NCBI GenBank assembly: GCA_016647705.1
Contig: CM028328.1
Span: 42,477,429-42,541,428, forward strand
DNA: 64,000 nt
Origin: Eucommia ulmoides
Taxonomy: Eukaryota; Streptophyta; Magnoliopsida; Garryales; Eucommiaceae
Reading direction: 5' to 3'
Positions 21,407-32,931 of the stretch are shown here, one piece after another. Under the pieces are notes generated by a model that worked only from the letters and a program-made list of their open reading frames with translations, was not told the DNA's origin and searched no databases. A program made the translations under genes and the position numbers. Positions within the stretch are counted from its first letter, which is position 1. Every line of letters begins with the position of its first letter.

Positions 21407-23645
21407 CATAATGTTGTTAATATCTTGGCAATCAACACACATTAGCCAAGTTCTATCATTTTTAGGCACAAGTAGTACTGATATCGCACAACAACTCATG
21501 TTTTCTCCTACTTGTCCTTTAGCCATCAACTCATTAGCTTGCCTTTGAAGTTCTTTTGTCTCCTCCAAATTATGCTTGTAGGCTAGTTAGTTAAGAATCA
21601 TTGCACCCGGCATAAAATCGATTTGATTTTCGATCCCTCTATTAGGTAGAAATCTACTATGCACATCATTAGGAAACATGTTTGGAGATCCTGCAACAAA
21701 TAAACAATAACACTAGGCAAAGATTTGTCATTTTCGTTAGTATTTAAACAAGCCTATTTGTACAAGAGTACAAATATAGGTTGATTTGTATAAAAAAACA
21801 CTTTTAACATCACTTGCCTTAGCATAAAAGCTCATTTGTTTTTCTTTTTTCTCTCATTTTTTTCACTCTCTCTCCATTTCACTCTTTTTTCTCTTTTCAC
21901 TCTCATTTTTCTTATCTTTTTTTGAACTCTCAGTCTCACAAGTTTTTTTCAACTTATTCTTTCTTTTCAATTTCATTTGATTCTCACACACTTGTCTTGG
22001 AGTCAATGGCACAAAAGTAATGGTTTTATTGTCTTTGACAAATGAATGCTTATTATTGAACCCGTCATAAGTGAACTTCCTATCAAATTGTCACGGCCTT
22101 CCCAACAATATGTGACCTGCATGCATTGGAACAACATCACAAAGTACTTTATCCTTGTACTTCCCAATCGAAAAGGAAACTATCACTTGCTTATTTACCT
22201 GAACCTCCCCACAATCATTCAACCACTACAACTTATACAGTCTAGGGTGTTTCAAGGTAGGTAAGTTAAAATTTTCTACTAAGGTAGTGCTAGCCACATT
22301 AGTACAACTTCCCCTATCAATGATCATACTATATACCTTGTTGTTGACATGGCATCTAGTATGATAAATATTCTCCCTTTATTATTCCAAGTCAGTCTCC
22401 GCGACTTGAGTACTTAGAGAACACCAAGCCATTAGTAACTCACCCTCCACCAGGTACTCTACACCACTGTCACAAGCATCATGCGGTAGCATCTGGTCAT
22501 CATCACTCTCGCTTTCGGTTTCCATCTCTGCATCAACATGTGTTATCATAGCCCTTTTATTTGGGTACTGTGAAGTTGTGTGACCTACTCCCAAACAACG
22601 AAAACATTTAATATTATGTTTATGAGTTTCGGTTTCAGTTTCGGTTTTACTTTTGTTGGCATTGGGCATGTCATCTCTCAAGTTCAGTGGTTCAGTTTTG
22701 GACTTAGAAACAGCCCCTTCGTCTATCCTCCCATTAGGCCTCCATGAAGTAGAAGAGCTCGAATTTTGAAATGACTGAGCTCCTTTCCTTTTAAGCTATT
22801 GTTCTACCTTTATGGCTATGTGAACCGTGTCCTCCAACTCAACGTAATGTTGCAATTCCACCACGTTGGCAATGTTTCAATTCAGTCCATTCAAGAACCT
22901 TGTCATGGTAGCTTCTATATCTTCCGCGACATTAGCTCAGATTATAGCGATATCCATCTCCTTGTAGTAATCATACATGCTCCGATAGCCTTAAGTAAGA
23001 CTTTGAAACTTAATGTACAAGTCCCTATAGTAGTGACTAGGGACAAATCTCATCCTCATTATAGCCTTCATTTCCTCCTACATCTCGATAGGCCTCTCAT
23101 GGTTTCTCCTTCTATTCATCACAAGTTGATCCGATCATATTATAGTATAAGCAACAAATTCAATTACAGCGAGTTTTACCTTTTTATGCTCAGAGTATTT
23201 GTGGCACTCAAAGATCAATCCCACCTTCTTATCCCACTCTAAGTACGCTTCAGGGTCGTTCTTCCTTCGGAATGATGAAATCTTCATCTTGATGCTTCCT
23301 AAGTTATTATCGATTCTCTCCCCTATACCTATCTCCTCTATTCTCATATCCACGCCCGAATCTGCCCAAGCTCGCATTAGAGGCGTGATCTTCTTCATCT
23401 AGGTCATCCCCGTTATCATCTTCATATTTATACCGAGGCAGGTTTCTCTCTTGTAGTTGTACATTAGGAGCTTTAGGTGGTTGCCCCTTTTGTGAACTAG
23501 ACTCAACTTTGTCTAATCGCTCATGTACTTCATCAAATTTTGAGTTCAACTGTTCAAATTTTTTCTCCAAGGATTTGAAGAAAAGTTTGAAATTTAATGT
23601 TTCTGGGGATTCATTGGACGAGCCATTGTTTGTTTCTTGAGACAT
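21407..23645 (-). pseudogene. Complex E gag, protease and RT start
   Basis: Gag starts at ATG 23645 (MSQETNNGSS) and includes VKMKISSFRRKNDPEAYLEWDKK-type core and a CCHC knuckle CFRCLGVGHTTSQYPN in which the last Cys is Tyr. The protease region (about 22370-21750) and the RT start near 21407-21540 are broken by several stops and frameshifts, more decayed than element C. Between 21367 and 21406 a PPT scrap is joined directly to RT. Confidence 0.75.
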
Positions 23646-24200
23646 GTTTAATAACCTGTAAAAAAAAGTTAGCAAACCTTACAAACACTCCCTCACGTGT
23701 TTCCCTCAAGATTGATGGCACTCATGCTTGTGTTTCACTCAAATTCTACTTTTACCCTCTTATGAACTCACACTCTCTTGCTTTTTCTATTCTTTTAGTT
23801 CTTTATTGAACTTAACCAAACTCAATCAGAAATTTCTCATGACAATTCAAACTCAAGAAATTAATTTCACTAAGAATGAGATTTAGGACAAAAGTAAAGT
23901 GAACAAAAAGGGCAGAAAGGATAAGTTTGAGGAATAGAACAAGAAGAAATAAATTTCAAATTTTGGAGCTGCTGAATTTTTTTTTTTTTTTTCTGTTTTT
24001 TTTTTCAGTCTTTTTTTTTTTTTTTTTTTTTTATTGCAACAACTTTAAATCAAGATGAAGATGAATAATACCAAAGAAAAAAAAATGAAAATTTGACCAG
24101 ATTTAATTATATATTTCGGCCAAGAAAAGTTAAAGTAGGAATAAATAGATAAAGATAAATGAAAAAAAGAAAAGGATAGATGAAATCTGATTTAGACCTT

Positions 24201-24215
24201 ACTCTGATTACCAAA
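24201..24215 (-). other. Primer-binding site, complex E
   Basis: Sense strand TTTGGTAATCAGAGT follows the LTR, close to the initiator-Met primer site TGGTATCAGAGC. An A-rich leader (24035-23975 on the sense strand) lies downstream, as in element C. Confidence 0.6.
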
Positions 24216-25070
24216 TGATGCGAATCTCACCAAGAATTAGTAAGACCCAAAACCAACTTAGAGTTTCTTCGCAAGGATCAAACTAAATCAGATTTATAAA
24301 TAAAAAGATAAGAACACAAAAATATAAAATTTAGGATAGATTACCTTGACCCAACATTTACAAACGAAATGCGAACCAACGGTATAAGTAATGATCTTGA
24401 CCCAATGATTATAATGAATCATGAACCAAAGATATAGGATTTGAATGCCACAAGAAATTCTTGATAAGTTTACGAAAAATTCTATGAAGAATTTAAGAGA
24501 AAAGTCTCATAATTGTATTAATCAAAAGTAATTGTATTTTTCCCCATGGGATACAACTCTCTTAAATAGGTGGCCAACAATAAAGAAAAATCCTAACTAG
24601 TGAATAGTGCATGTGAACAGTATCGGTGAACAGTAGGCGGCCACAATAAAATATAAAAGAAAACCTAGTGTCTAATACTACAAGACAAAATGAAAGAATA
24701 AGGAAGTTTCTTAACTTGCCTTACACTCCTAGCCTAAAAAGAAAAAGCCTAATTGGCAATCATGCCTTACCAATCATCAACTAAAATATCTAAATTAAAT
24801 TAAAAGACTAATAAAAATGCTGATTTTTCGTAGTCCTCATGCCTTGGCCCATTTAAGTTCATGTCTAAGCTCATTCACTTACCTTGATGAGATGGATTAG
24901 GTCTTGATTGTCCGATAAGCCTAATTTGGGCTTAACTATTGTAGATGTGGGTCAAGTCTCTTGAATTAGCCCATTAAGTTCTGCTTTGATTTTTCTTGGA
25001 TCTTGCCCTAGTAATAGGCCCAATTGGAACATGTAGCGGATCCTTTGATGGTGCTCGTTGATTCTCATCA
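24216..25070 (-). repeat. Complex E right LTR
   Basis: TGATGCGAATC to GATTCTCATCA, 855 bp. TGAAYAGT boxes at 24599-24640; TCTTAAATAGG TATA-like box near 24562-24572. Confidence 0.85.
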
Positions 25071-25366
25071 ACTTTTACGGGTTAATACCTATGTGTGTCC
25101 CCATTTTTCTCCCATTTTTGATTTCTTTTCTTTTCTCTGTAGAAACCTTTCAAGATCTAAGTGAGTGTCTTCCAAAACTTCAAAAGATCTTCATAGATTT
25201 GCTTGAATTCGAAGACTGTGGGCTTGGATCTATCATCTCATAGGAAGAATTTCAGAAAAAATGTTTGTTTTCTTCCTCTAGGGTTTCAGTAGATCTACAA
25301 TTTAGGCTTCATTTTCTTGAGTTTTTGGGTATTGAATCACTTGTTGAATATCTTTGTTGGGAGAAA

Positions 25367-26168
25367 ATGCCTAAGGCAAGAGTAAAACAACCATACCCGA
25401 GAAAAAGCTAAGTTTGATACCATACATTTCTTAAGTAAAGAAGATGGAGAAAAATATGAAAATGAAATTGTGAACCGAAAGGTTTTATGCTCTAAACCAG
25501 TTGATTTTGTTAATCTCAAGAAGAAAAATATTGATGTTTAAAAGGATGTCAAGAAGATGGGGTGGACTAATTTTCTTACCCAAATTAATCCTTGGATACC
25601 ACATTGAGTAGAAATGTTTTATAACTATCTCTTGTTCGGTGAAAGAAAATTGGAGTCTTTGGTTAACGGTGTCAAAATTAAGTTATATATGGATGATTTT
25701 AGAAAAAAATTGAAGTTTAAAAAGGGAGATGTATGTCCTTATAACAACACCATCTGGCTTGTTGGAAATCTTAAAGGAAGTGAAAATCGTAGCAAGCTTA
25801 ATTTGATTGGAGGAGAAGGTGGGTCATTAATTCTTGAACACCATCTCATTCATGCCATAATTACCTACTCTATCATCCTTAGAGGTAGTAGTCATGTGAA
25901 CATAAATTATTTTGACTTGTATATGTTGAATGAGATTATTGAGGGTAAAAATCTTGATTTGGCTCATATTATGTTTGAGCACATGGAATATCAATTGAAA
26001 AAGCTATCAAGAGTATTATCCAATGGTGATATGCTTCAAAGAATTTTTAATTAATTTAAAATTGAGAGTGACCCTAAAGAAGAGGCGCTTGTCATAATGA
26101 CTCCAGGATGGTTAAATGTCAATAGTGTATATTTGATGGGATTTGAGTATAAGAGAGACAAAGGGTAA
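25367..26168 (+). pseudogene. Putative plant transposon protein domain (PF20167-like), decayed
   Basis: After ATG 25367 and an early frameshift, one frame continues with stops at about 25540 and 25606, an open stretch 25614-26051, a stop at 26052-26054, and further open sequence to 26166-26168. Conserved-looking blocks are GWTNFL, EMFYNYLL, LILEHHLIHAIITYSIILRGSSHVN and YMLNEIIEGKNLDLAHIMFEHM. These fit my memory of the large plant-specific 'putative plant transposon protein' family found near Ulp1-type MULE and retroelement debris. The function of that family is unknown. Flanked left by complex E and right by Tekay-like sequence. Confidence 0.5.
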
Positions 26169-26360
26169 AGAAAATAGGAGAAGAAAGTGAGAGAATGATT
26201 TAGGAATAAGAGGAAGAAGAGGAGTTGAGCACGAATTAGAAAATCGATATGCTTCGAAGTACACTCACCTTTAAACCGATCTTTTAACTCAACGACGTAT
26301 CCTATAGTCTATTATGAACACTACACTCATCAAGTTTACATAATCTATAACCTAAGCTCT

Positions 26361-26377
26361 GATACCACTTGTAACGA
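26361..26377 (-). other. Primer-binding site (initiator Met tRNA) of element I
   Basis: Reverse complement TGGTATCAGAGCTTAGG, a textbook match to the initiator-Met primer sequence. Confidence 0.8.
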
Positions 26378-27077
26378 CCCGATTTTCCAAGGCCACAACT
26401 CAATTTCCCAAGGCCACAACTTGTTTTGTCCTAAAGAGAATTAAAGTAAAAGTCTACAATAAATATTTCACACCTATAAATGTGAGAAATTTAATAAATT
26501 ATGCAAATAATTATAATTATTAATTAATTGAATTAATTTTACAATAATAAACACTAATTAAAGTTACTACAAAATTAAATACAAATCCAAATATAATTTC
26601 TAACCTAACTCCATTATCATAAATCCTTTAATAAATACCATAGGGGTATGAGTCAATGTTCAATGGAATTTTAACCCCTTTAATACTTATATCCAACCAA
26701 TCCAACAAATAATGTGTAGGCATATATCTCACATACTTGTCACATGATACATAAATACGCAGAATCTATACGAATCAACAACTATATTCAAATAATTATT
26801 ATAGCATGAATTCTACAATAAATTTAGAAGTTAAATACAGATATTAAAAGGATTATCAATTCTACCTAAGATCCGAACCAAAATCGATGTAATATAATTT
26901 CTCTTATTTTTTTCCCTTTTCATTTGTCGTACTCCTATATTTCTCAAACCTTATATATATATATATATATATATACATAGGGGTGTTGGGAATAGGAAAG
27001 GGAAATAAACAAAGAATGAATGGAAAGGGAAAAAAGCAAAGAAGAATAAAAGAAAAAAGGTTGCCTACCTGTCTATA

Positions 27078-27134
27078 TATACACATACACACACACACAC
27101 ACACTAATCCCAAACACACATACACACACACATG
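27078..27134. repeat. (CA)n/(TA)n microsatellites in element I LTR
   Basis: CACACA-rich run interrupted by CTAATCCC; a (TA)12 run lies at 26952-26975. Confidence 0.9.
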
Positions 27135-28602
27135 TAATAAGTGAGACCCACCACTATTCCACGTGTACATATATATTCCCACACATGCACTCACCTTTTT
27201 CCATGTTATTATAAAGCAAGATTTTTCTTAAAATTACACCCACATTCCCATATATTATGTAATATTATTATTATACCCTACAGTTACACTTCTAACCCCA
27301 AACCTTATCGAATCTTTAGGTTTAATTTATTTATATAATTAATTAAACTGCGGATGACTCATCAAATGGACCTCCTTCTTGGGCTTTCAATTTCTCGACC
27401 TCCATCGTTTCATACTCGAAATTGGGCTCCTTGGTTTTCTATCATCGTTGGACCTTCTCTTCGTCTTCTTAAAATTATAAATATAAAAAAAATCATGAAA
27501 AGAAAGGAATACATTTCAGAGTGAGAAAAGAGTATCTAGAAGGAGGTCAATACAACGAAAAACAATGAGGAAGAACATGTAAACCATTAAATAAATCCTT
27601 AAAAATTAATTACAACCTTAATTGGATTTAAAAAAGCAATCTACAAAATTACAATCATTCCACAAACAAATCACATAGCTCAAACGGTTTTAGTCCAACA
27701 TCATCCACTAACTAACATATGTAATACATCGCATGTAAAATATATAATAACTTGTCAATCCTATTATGAAGTTGTATTGGATCGATAAATATTGACGTTT
27801 CCTAATTAAATTAGGAAAACATTCTTATTACATAAGAATATTAATTCATATTAAATTTAATTTTGTCTTTTAAAAAGTATCGCATAGTTAAAATATAATT
27901 CAATTTAAAATATTGAATTATTCAAATTCCATGTTAAATGGAATTATCTCATATTATTAATAAAGAATTATTCTATAAACATGTAAACTTTTAAAATTAT
28001 CCCATATTTAGACTTTTTTTAAAATATTTATCTATTAAATAAATTTAAAAAAATATTTAAATTAAATATGAATAATCAACAAATTAAAATAATTAATAAT
28101 AATCATTATCTATAAATTATTATCCAATAATAATTTAAAATGATTAATTTATTATTTAATTAAGAAGTTTTAAAATTTAAATTTTAAACAATATTACCAA
28201 ATAAGATTTGATAGATTTTTCCAAAATTAATTTTTAAAAGATATCAAATCTGATATAGGCAATATTTAAAATTTAAATTAAATGCCTAGTAAACATTGGG
28301 CCTATTCCCCCTAAATATCTATAAGACCAAATCTTACAGAATCTACGAAATTCCAAGCAATTTCAAGTTTTGCCGGGACGAAAAATGAAATTTCGCATTG
28401 CCGCGATGGTTGGTACCACCATGGCCGCCCTATTGCCACATCGAAGAATAGTTTCAGTGCGCGTACAGATACAGTATCAGTGCATAACCAACACACTGCT
28501 AGCAATGCCTCACGGAAAAGGGCTGTGAGCGGCAGTTGCACCGGCATCACTGCCATCGGAGCCCTAGGCTCCTACAGGCATCTTGGTTATAACCTGACAT
28601 CA

Positions 28603-28782
28603 TTCTCTCAAATTCCAAGATTTCTAATTTGTTAAAACTATTTTAAAAATATTTTTACAAAATTAATTCCAAAAAACTCTTTCAGAGTTACACCAAAACA
28701 TCAATATTCCTATAATCCAACAATTCATGAAACATAACCAATTTGTTTTTAAGTTAATTACAGATATGGCTCTAATACCACT
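28603..28782 (-). mobile_element. Element H: copia leader and primer-binding site
   Basis: The minus strand carries AGTGGTATTAGAGCC (28768-28782), a copia-style initiator-Met PBS, followed by about 165 bp of leader to 28603, where element I cuts in. No coding sequence remains. Confidence 0.55.
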
Positions 28783-30074
28783 TGAAGGGATCGGATATTA
28801 AAATTACCAGATCTACGCACCAAATATATATATATAAAAATTAAATCTAATTTAATATCCAATTCATTTGGTAGATCAACCTGTATAACATTAAAATAAT
28901 GATATAAGTAGTATTAAAACACTTTAAATGCACCTCACCTAGTGCTTCAGCTTCAAAGTCGATAGTTCCTAAGGCGTGATCTAAGAAGGCTCCTCCAAGA
29001 GTTTCTGAACACGAACAAAAACACTACAAATGGTTAATTCTTTTAGAAGTGACACAAATATTTTACCTTTGATAGTATCCATGTAGAGAACCTCAAAGAG
29101 AAGACTATTCTTTGGATTTTTAAGATCAGATATAATCCCAAGACTCTCAGTCAGCTTTAATTTGAATCTAGGAGATAGTAAGATTCAAATCAATAGTGCA
29201 GAAAGAAAAATAAATTTCATAGACATGGGAATTGAGAGAGCTAATGAGAAGGGACGGCCAAACGGTCTTGGGCTAAAATTACTGTAATGGGCAAACATTT
29301 GGATTCCCCTCTTTATTTATACTACCCAGGCTTCACAACCCTAAACGTCTTTTTTTTTTTTTTTCTTAATTGCACTTTGGCCTTTTGAACTTCTTAATTT
29401 CCTCCCATTATTTTTCCAAGAGCTCTTCTAACTTTAATTCCCTATTCGTGTGTGACCCATTAGGTTCGTACCAAAAGTTAGATGTTGAAAATAATTAATT
29501 AATTAATTTATTAATCAATTAATCAATAAAAATTAGAATAATTTCAATTTTGTCCTATAAGGAAAATATGATTTTCCCCTAAGTTATTTTTTTTTAACTG
29601 TGAGTCACGTCTACCTACTTATCACAACCATGTTTAGTTGGCAAGAATTTAACTAAGATAACCCCTAAGGTATGATATGTGTATTTCTGATCTTTCTACA
29701 TGTGTACCCAAAAGGACCAATAGGATATGATTAAGTCAAAACCCCTAGTCCAATCATATGTTTAATTAATAAAATATTTCCTTGTGATACTTGATTGAAA
29801 TCTCATTCCAATCATCACACCACTCTGGCTAAAGACTTGTGTGAATTATATTAAACAGAATCATATGGGCCATGTTTTTTTTTGCTAAGAGTGAAAAATC
29901 CATTCTTGCATAGTTGTACATTACCATGTATATCCCCCACTATATCCATAAATACATTTAAAAGCCCATGGTTAGGGAACAATACTCAGTATTAAGGTAA
30001 TATACAGTACCTGAAGTATAGAAGTTCACGTAATACATTACACCTTAGATATCCTATTTTGACTCAACCAAAAC
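28783..30074 (-). repeat. Element H copia LTR, split by later insertions
   Basis: LTR 3' end ATCCGATCCCTTCA directly abuts the PBS. A sense-strand TATA box (AGTATAAATAAAGAGGGG) lies at about 29308-29325. The tract continues after the solo LTR (32748-32931) and after the TAT-like element (35120 onward); the true outer end is not resolved. No TG...CA partner is seen in the window. Confidence 0.5.
30070..30074. repeat. TSD of solo LTR G, left (aaaac)
   Basis: AAAAC at 30070-30074 is repeated at 32743-32747. Confidence 0.85.
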
Positions 30075-30279
30075 TGTAAGACCCCGACTCAGCTCATACG
30101 TCATTTTAGTTGCATTTAGAGTAATTGATAAAATTTGAGAAAAATTGGGTAAATTTAAAATTCAAATTAAAAGTTTAAGGGTTCAATTGTAAACTTTTGA
30201 AAATTTTTAAAAGTTAAAAAGATTAAGGAGAGGAAGTTAGAATTAAGGGGGGAGGAATGAGTAAATTAACTAAAGATAT

Positions 30280-30316
<37 letters not shown>

Positions 30317-30873
30317 CATATTTATGCATGTGTGTGTGTGTGCCCTGCGATCAAACGAAATGATCGAGAGAGAGGGGGCAACGTGGCGTTATGTACTCCA
30401 CAAATTTTATCTATATATATATATATATATGCATGGTGATCGGGGATCGCAAATATTCTAGAAAAAAAACTGAAAGAGAGAGAGAGAGAGAAGAAACGGA
30501 GGAGAAGAAGCCGTCGGAGAAGATGATCGCTGGTTTTCAGCGTGAAAGGGGTGTTCCAAGGGTTGTTGGTCGTCTTGCTGGGTGAAATAGGTGAGTGTCT
30601 CGTTCTTTTGGTTCGTTTGAAAGCTGGTGTGTGTGTGAAGTGTGTGAGTGCTATGTTTTGCTGTTTTGGGCTGCAACCGGTGTGTGTGGGGTATTGTTTA
30701 GTGTGTGTTTGGTTGGGTTGAAGGGGATGAGGTTGGTAGAGTTAGTTGAAAATTTGGGGTGGTTGATCGTGGAGGTGGAGTGGTGAATTTAGTGGCTGGA
30801 GCTGGTGACGCAAAGGAAAGGAAAGGTTAGTCTGTTCTGTCACGAGGAAGAAGGTCAGGGACGAAGGGCGTTT

Positions 30874-31187
30874 CGCCTAGGCGGTGGAAATTCGCTTAGG
30901 CGGGAAAAGATCAATGAGTAAGGAAAATTGCGTGTTCGCCTAGGCGGAGGAGTTCTCGCCTAGGCGGAGATCCGTCAGTGTGTAAACTAAGAAAATGAGG
31001 AGCTGGTTTGCCTAGGCGGTGGAAAATAGTGTGTAGGACAGAAGGAAAAAAAGGCATGAGTTCACCTAGGCGAAAAATTATTCTCCTAAGCGGTAACCGT
31101 CAGTGTGTAATTCTGAACAGTAATGGCACTTACTCGCCTAGGCGGTTGGTTTTCGCTTAGGCAGTGGGGAACAAGATCATATATAAA
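30874..31187 (+). promoter_or_regulatory. CGCCTAGGCG palindrome array and TATA box in LTR G
   Basis: Perfect CGCCTAGGCG at 30874, 30937, 30957 and 31135; one- or two-base variants at about 30893, 31010, 31063, 31084 and 31154: nine boxes in 290 bp. ATATATAAA follows at 31179-31187. Each box is self-complementary, suggesting a dimeric DNA-binding protein site, but none is known to me. Confidence 0.6.
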
Positions 31188-31935
31188 AAAAATTCTAAGA
31201 GGATCAACAACCGTTTCAGAGCGGGTAACGTATCTTATTAGCTTTTATGATTTACTAAATTAGTTTTCTAGCCTTAAAATGTCAAAATGAAGAAAATAAA
31301 TAATGAGACCGTTTATATAAAACTTTAACGACACTAAAACTCATTAAATCATATTTTCACATAACAAAACATGGGGAATAGGAAATTAATGAACGTAGGG
31401 ATTGCATTGCATGATTAGGTTATTTTTTTCTATAATATTAATTTAGACCCTGTCATAAATAGGTTCCCGATTTCCAGAGGATCAGTAGCAAAGAGTCGGT
31501 GGAACTTTTGAGAACGGATTATCAGGTGAGTGTACTGTCTTCTTGCCAAATCTATTTTCATATATATATATATATATATATATGATAGAAAAATATATTT
31601 ATTTAAAATTGGATGAATTTTCTAACTTATATGGATCAAGCGGATTTGGGTGTTTGAAAATGTGGTTTTTGCTGGTTTTTAAATAAAAGTGGAAAGAAAT
31701 TATTTATTGAAATTAGTGGGTTTTTAAAAGAAAGTGAACAACATGATTTTTGTGGTTTAAAATCGGTTTTGGAAATAGAGGTTGATGTGCATTGATTATC
31801 TATTGATTTTGGCGTTACATTTAACTGGTAGTTTGACGATGTTGTTGTTAATTTGATGATGCTATTGATTTTATCTGCTTCGGCATAGCGTTGATTATTT
31901 ATTGAGTTGTAGTTGGTGATGATGTTATTGATTTT

Positions 31936-32100
31936 ATGTCCTGCTGATGGGCGGTTCGGCAGACGGTTGTTGATGTTATGTCTTGTCGATGGGTGGTCCG
32001 GCAGACGATTATTGATATTATATCCAGCCGATGGGTGGTCCCGCATGTAGATATTGATATTATGACCTGTCCGATGGGTGGTCCGGGCAGATGGTCATTT
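31936..32100 (+). repeat. 42-bp tandem repeat in LTR G
   Basis: Four units start at 31936, 31978, 32020 and 32062, each with the form ATRTCCTGYCGATGGGTGGT followed by CCGGCAGA and TATTGATATT. The period is exactly 42 bp, so the minus-strand frame 31636-32046 is a repeat artefact. Confidence 0.85.
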
Positions 32101-32931
32101 GTCCCGCTAGGAAGGCAAATCCTACGGGTGGTACAGTACCGTTGCAACTCCCGATCGTGAGGTTAAAATGATCACTATGGCTAGCCAGAGAGGGTGGTGT
32201 GGTGTTTTGAGACGTGGTGTTTTGAAATATGGTGTTTTACTTATATTTGGTGATTTATTATATATGGTGATTGGTATTATTTTATATTGGATGGGTGGAA
32301 TGGAACTTGTATATATTGATTTACTTTCATTGCTTATATTATGGTGGTTTTTATTAGATATGTGATATTTGTATACTTACGCTTGATCTATTAAAAATGT
32401 TTTTACTAAGAAGGTAGTACACTCGCAGGTGCTATAGATAGGCGTTTGTCCCCTACTGGCAATAGGTCAGATTCAGAGGTGCGATAAGGAATGAGTCTCT
32501 TGGGGGTATTACTTAAGATGAATCCAATGAGAGGTTTTGGGTTTTGTATTTTAGTTGTTATTAAAATTATTTTGTTAGGGACAAGAGTGTCCCCGAGTAG
32601 AAAATGTATATATATTTGGTTGGCTTTTGTGATTATATATGTATGTGTGTATGTTGTCGTTTATAGTGATTGTCATTCAGGTGAGAGCGTGTCAACGTCA
32701 CGCCGGCCCCACAGGGACAGGTGGCCGGGGTGGAGTGTGACAAAAACTACCATATAGGATATCAAAAATGATCGCGTTTAGTCTCTTACTACCATTTAGT
32801 AAGCCCCCTGTAGATGTTTCAGTATCTCATACTAATATATTGAGACTCACCATTCTTAAAGAGAGAACATCAGATCAAGTAAGCCTAGATTGTTGAAAAC
32901 CATTTTCAACAATCCAAGACCAATCAAGAAC

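Larger units (their letters stand above)
17661..25070 (-). mobile_element. Complex E: three-LTR derivative of the element C family
   Basis: Order on the plus strand: LTR (17661-18537), 3' half of pol (18538-20531), LTR lacking its first bases (about 20536-21366), PPT scrap, then the first part of RT, protease and gag (21407-23645), leader, PBS, LTR (24216-25070). In C coordinates about 320 bp of RT (roughly 4890-5210) is missing across the middle LTR. The outer flanks (caacc, acttt) do not match. Either a related element inserted into RT and collapsed, or a tandem array was deleted. Confidence 0.75.
26169..28602 (-). mobile_element. Element I: Tekay/Del-like gypsy, 5' leader and 5' LTR
   Basis: On the minus strand a PBS TGGTATCAGAGCTTAGG (26361-26377) is preceded by an LTR ending CGGGTCGTTACA (26382-26393 in plus coordinates). 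It is followed by a leader like that of Tekay elements, running down to about 26170, where gag would begin but is absent. The upstream LTR end is not certain; TGATGTCAGGTT at 28591-28602 is the best candidate and would give a 2.2-kb LTR. Simple repeats inside: (TA)n 26952-26975, (CA)n 27078-27134. Confidence 0.5.
30075..32742 (+). mobile_element. Solo LTR G (Tekay/Del-like, 2668 bp)
   Basis: Begins TGTAAGACCCCGAC and ends GGAGTGTGACA, with 5-bp duplications AAAAC on both sides and no internal region, so it is a solo LTR left by LTR-LTR recombination. The TGTAA-GACCC start, TGTGACA end and length fit gypsy LTRs of the Tekay/Del kind. It holds microsatellites (30283-30312, 30410-30432, 30475-30494, 31560-31582), a palindrome array with TATA box, and a 42-bp tandem repeat. 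Small frames inside (for example 30257-30585) are by-products of simple repeats. Confidence 0.8.

Noticed and set aside
26904..27194. Minus-strand frame rich in Cys, Val and Tyr, membrane-like
   Set aside because: Produced by (CA)n and (TA)n microsatellites inside an LTR.
28311..28556. 81-residue minus-strand frame in a GC-rich island
   Set aside because: No recognised motif; lies in LTR/leader sequence of element I, so more likely regulatory than coding.
30257..30585. Plus-strand frames with IYIYIY runs
   Set aside because: Microsatellite translation within solo LTR G.
30874..31168. Regularly repeated short boxes resembling a CRISPR array
   Set aside because: Boxes are 10 bp and self-complementary with irregular spacing, within a plant LTR; no CRISPR features.
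31636..32046. Minus-strand open frame of 136 residues with repeated HPSAGxNINNRLP
   Set aside because: It is the antisense of the 42-bp tandem repeat in solo LTR G; periodicity explains the openness.
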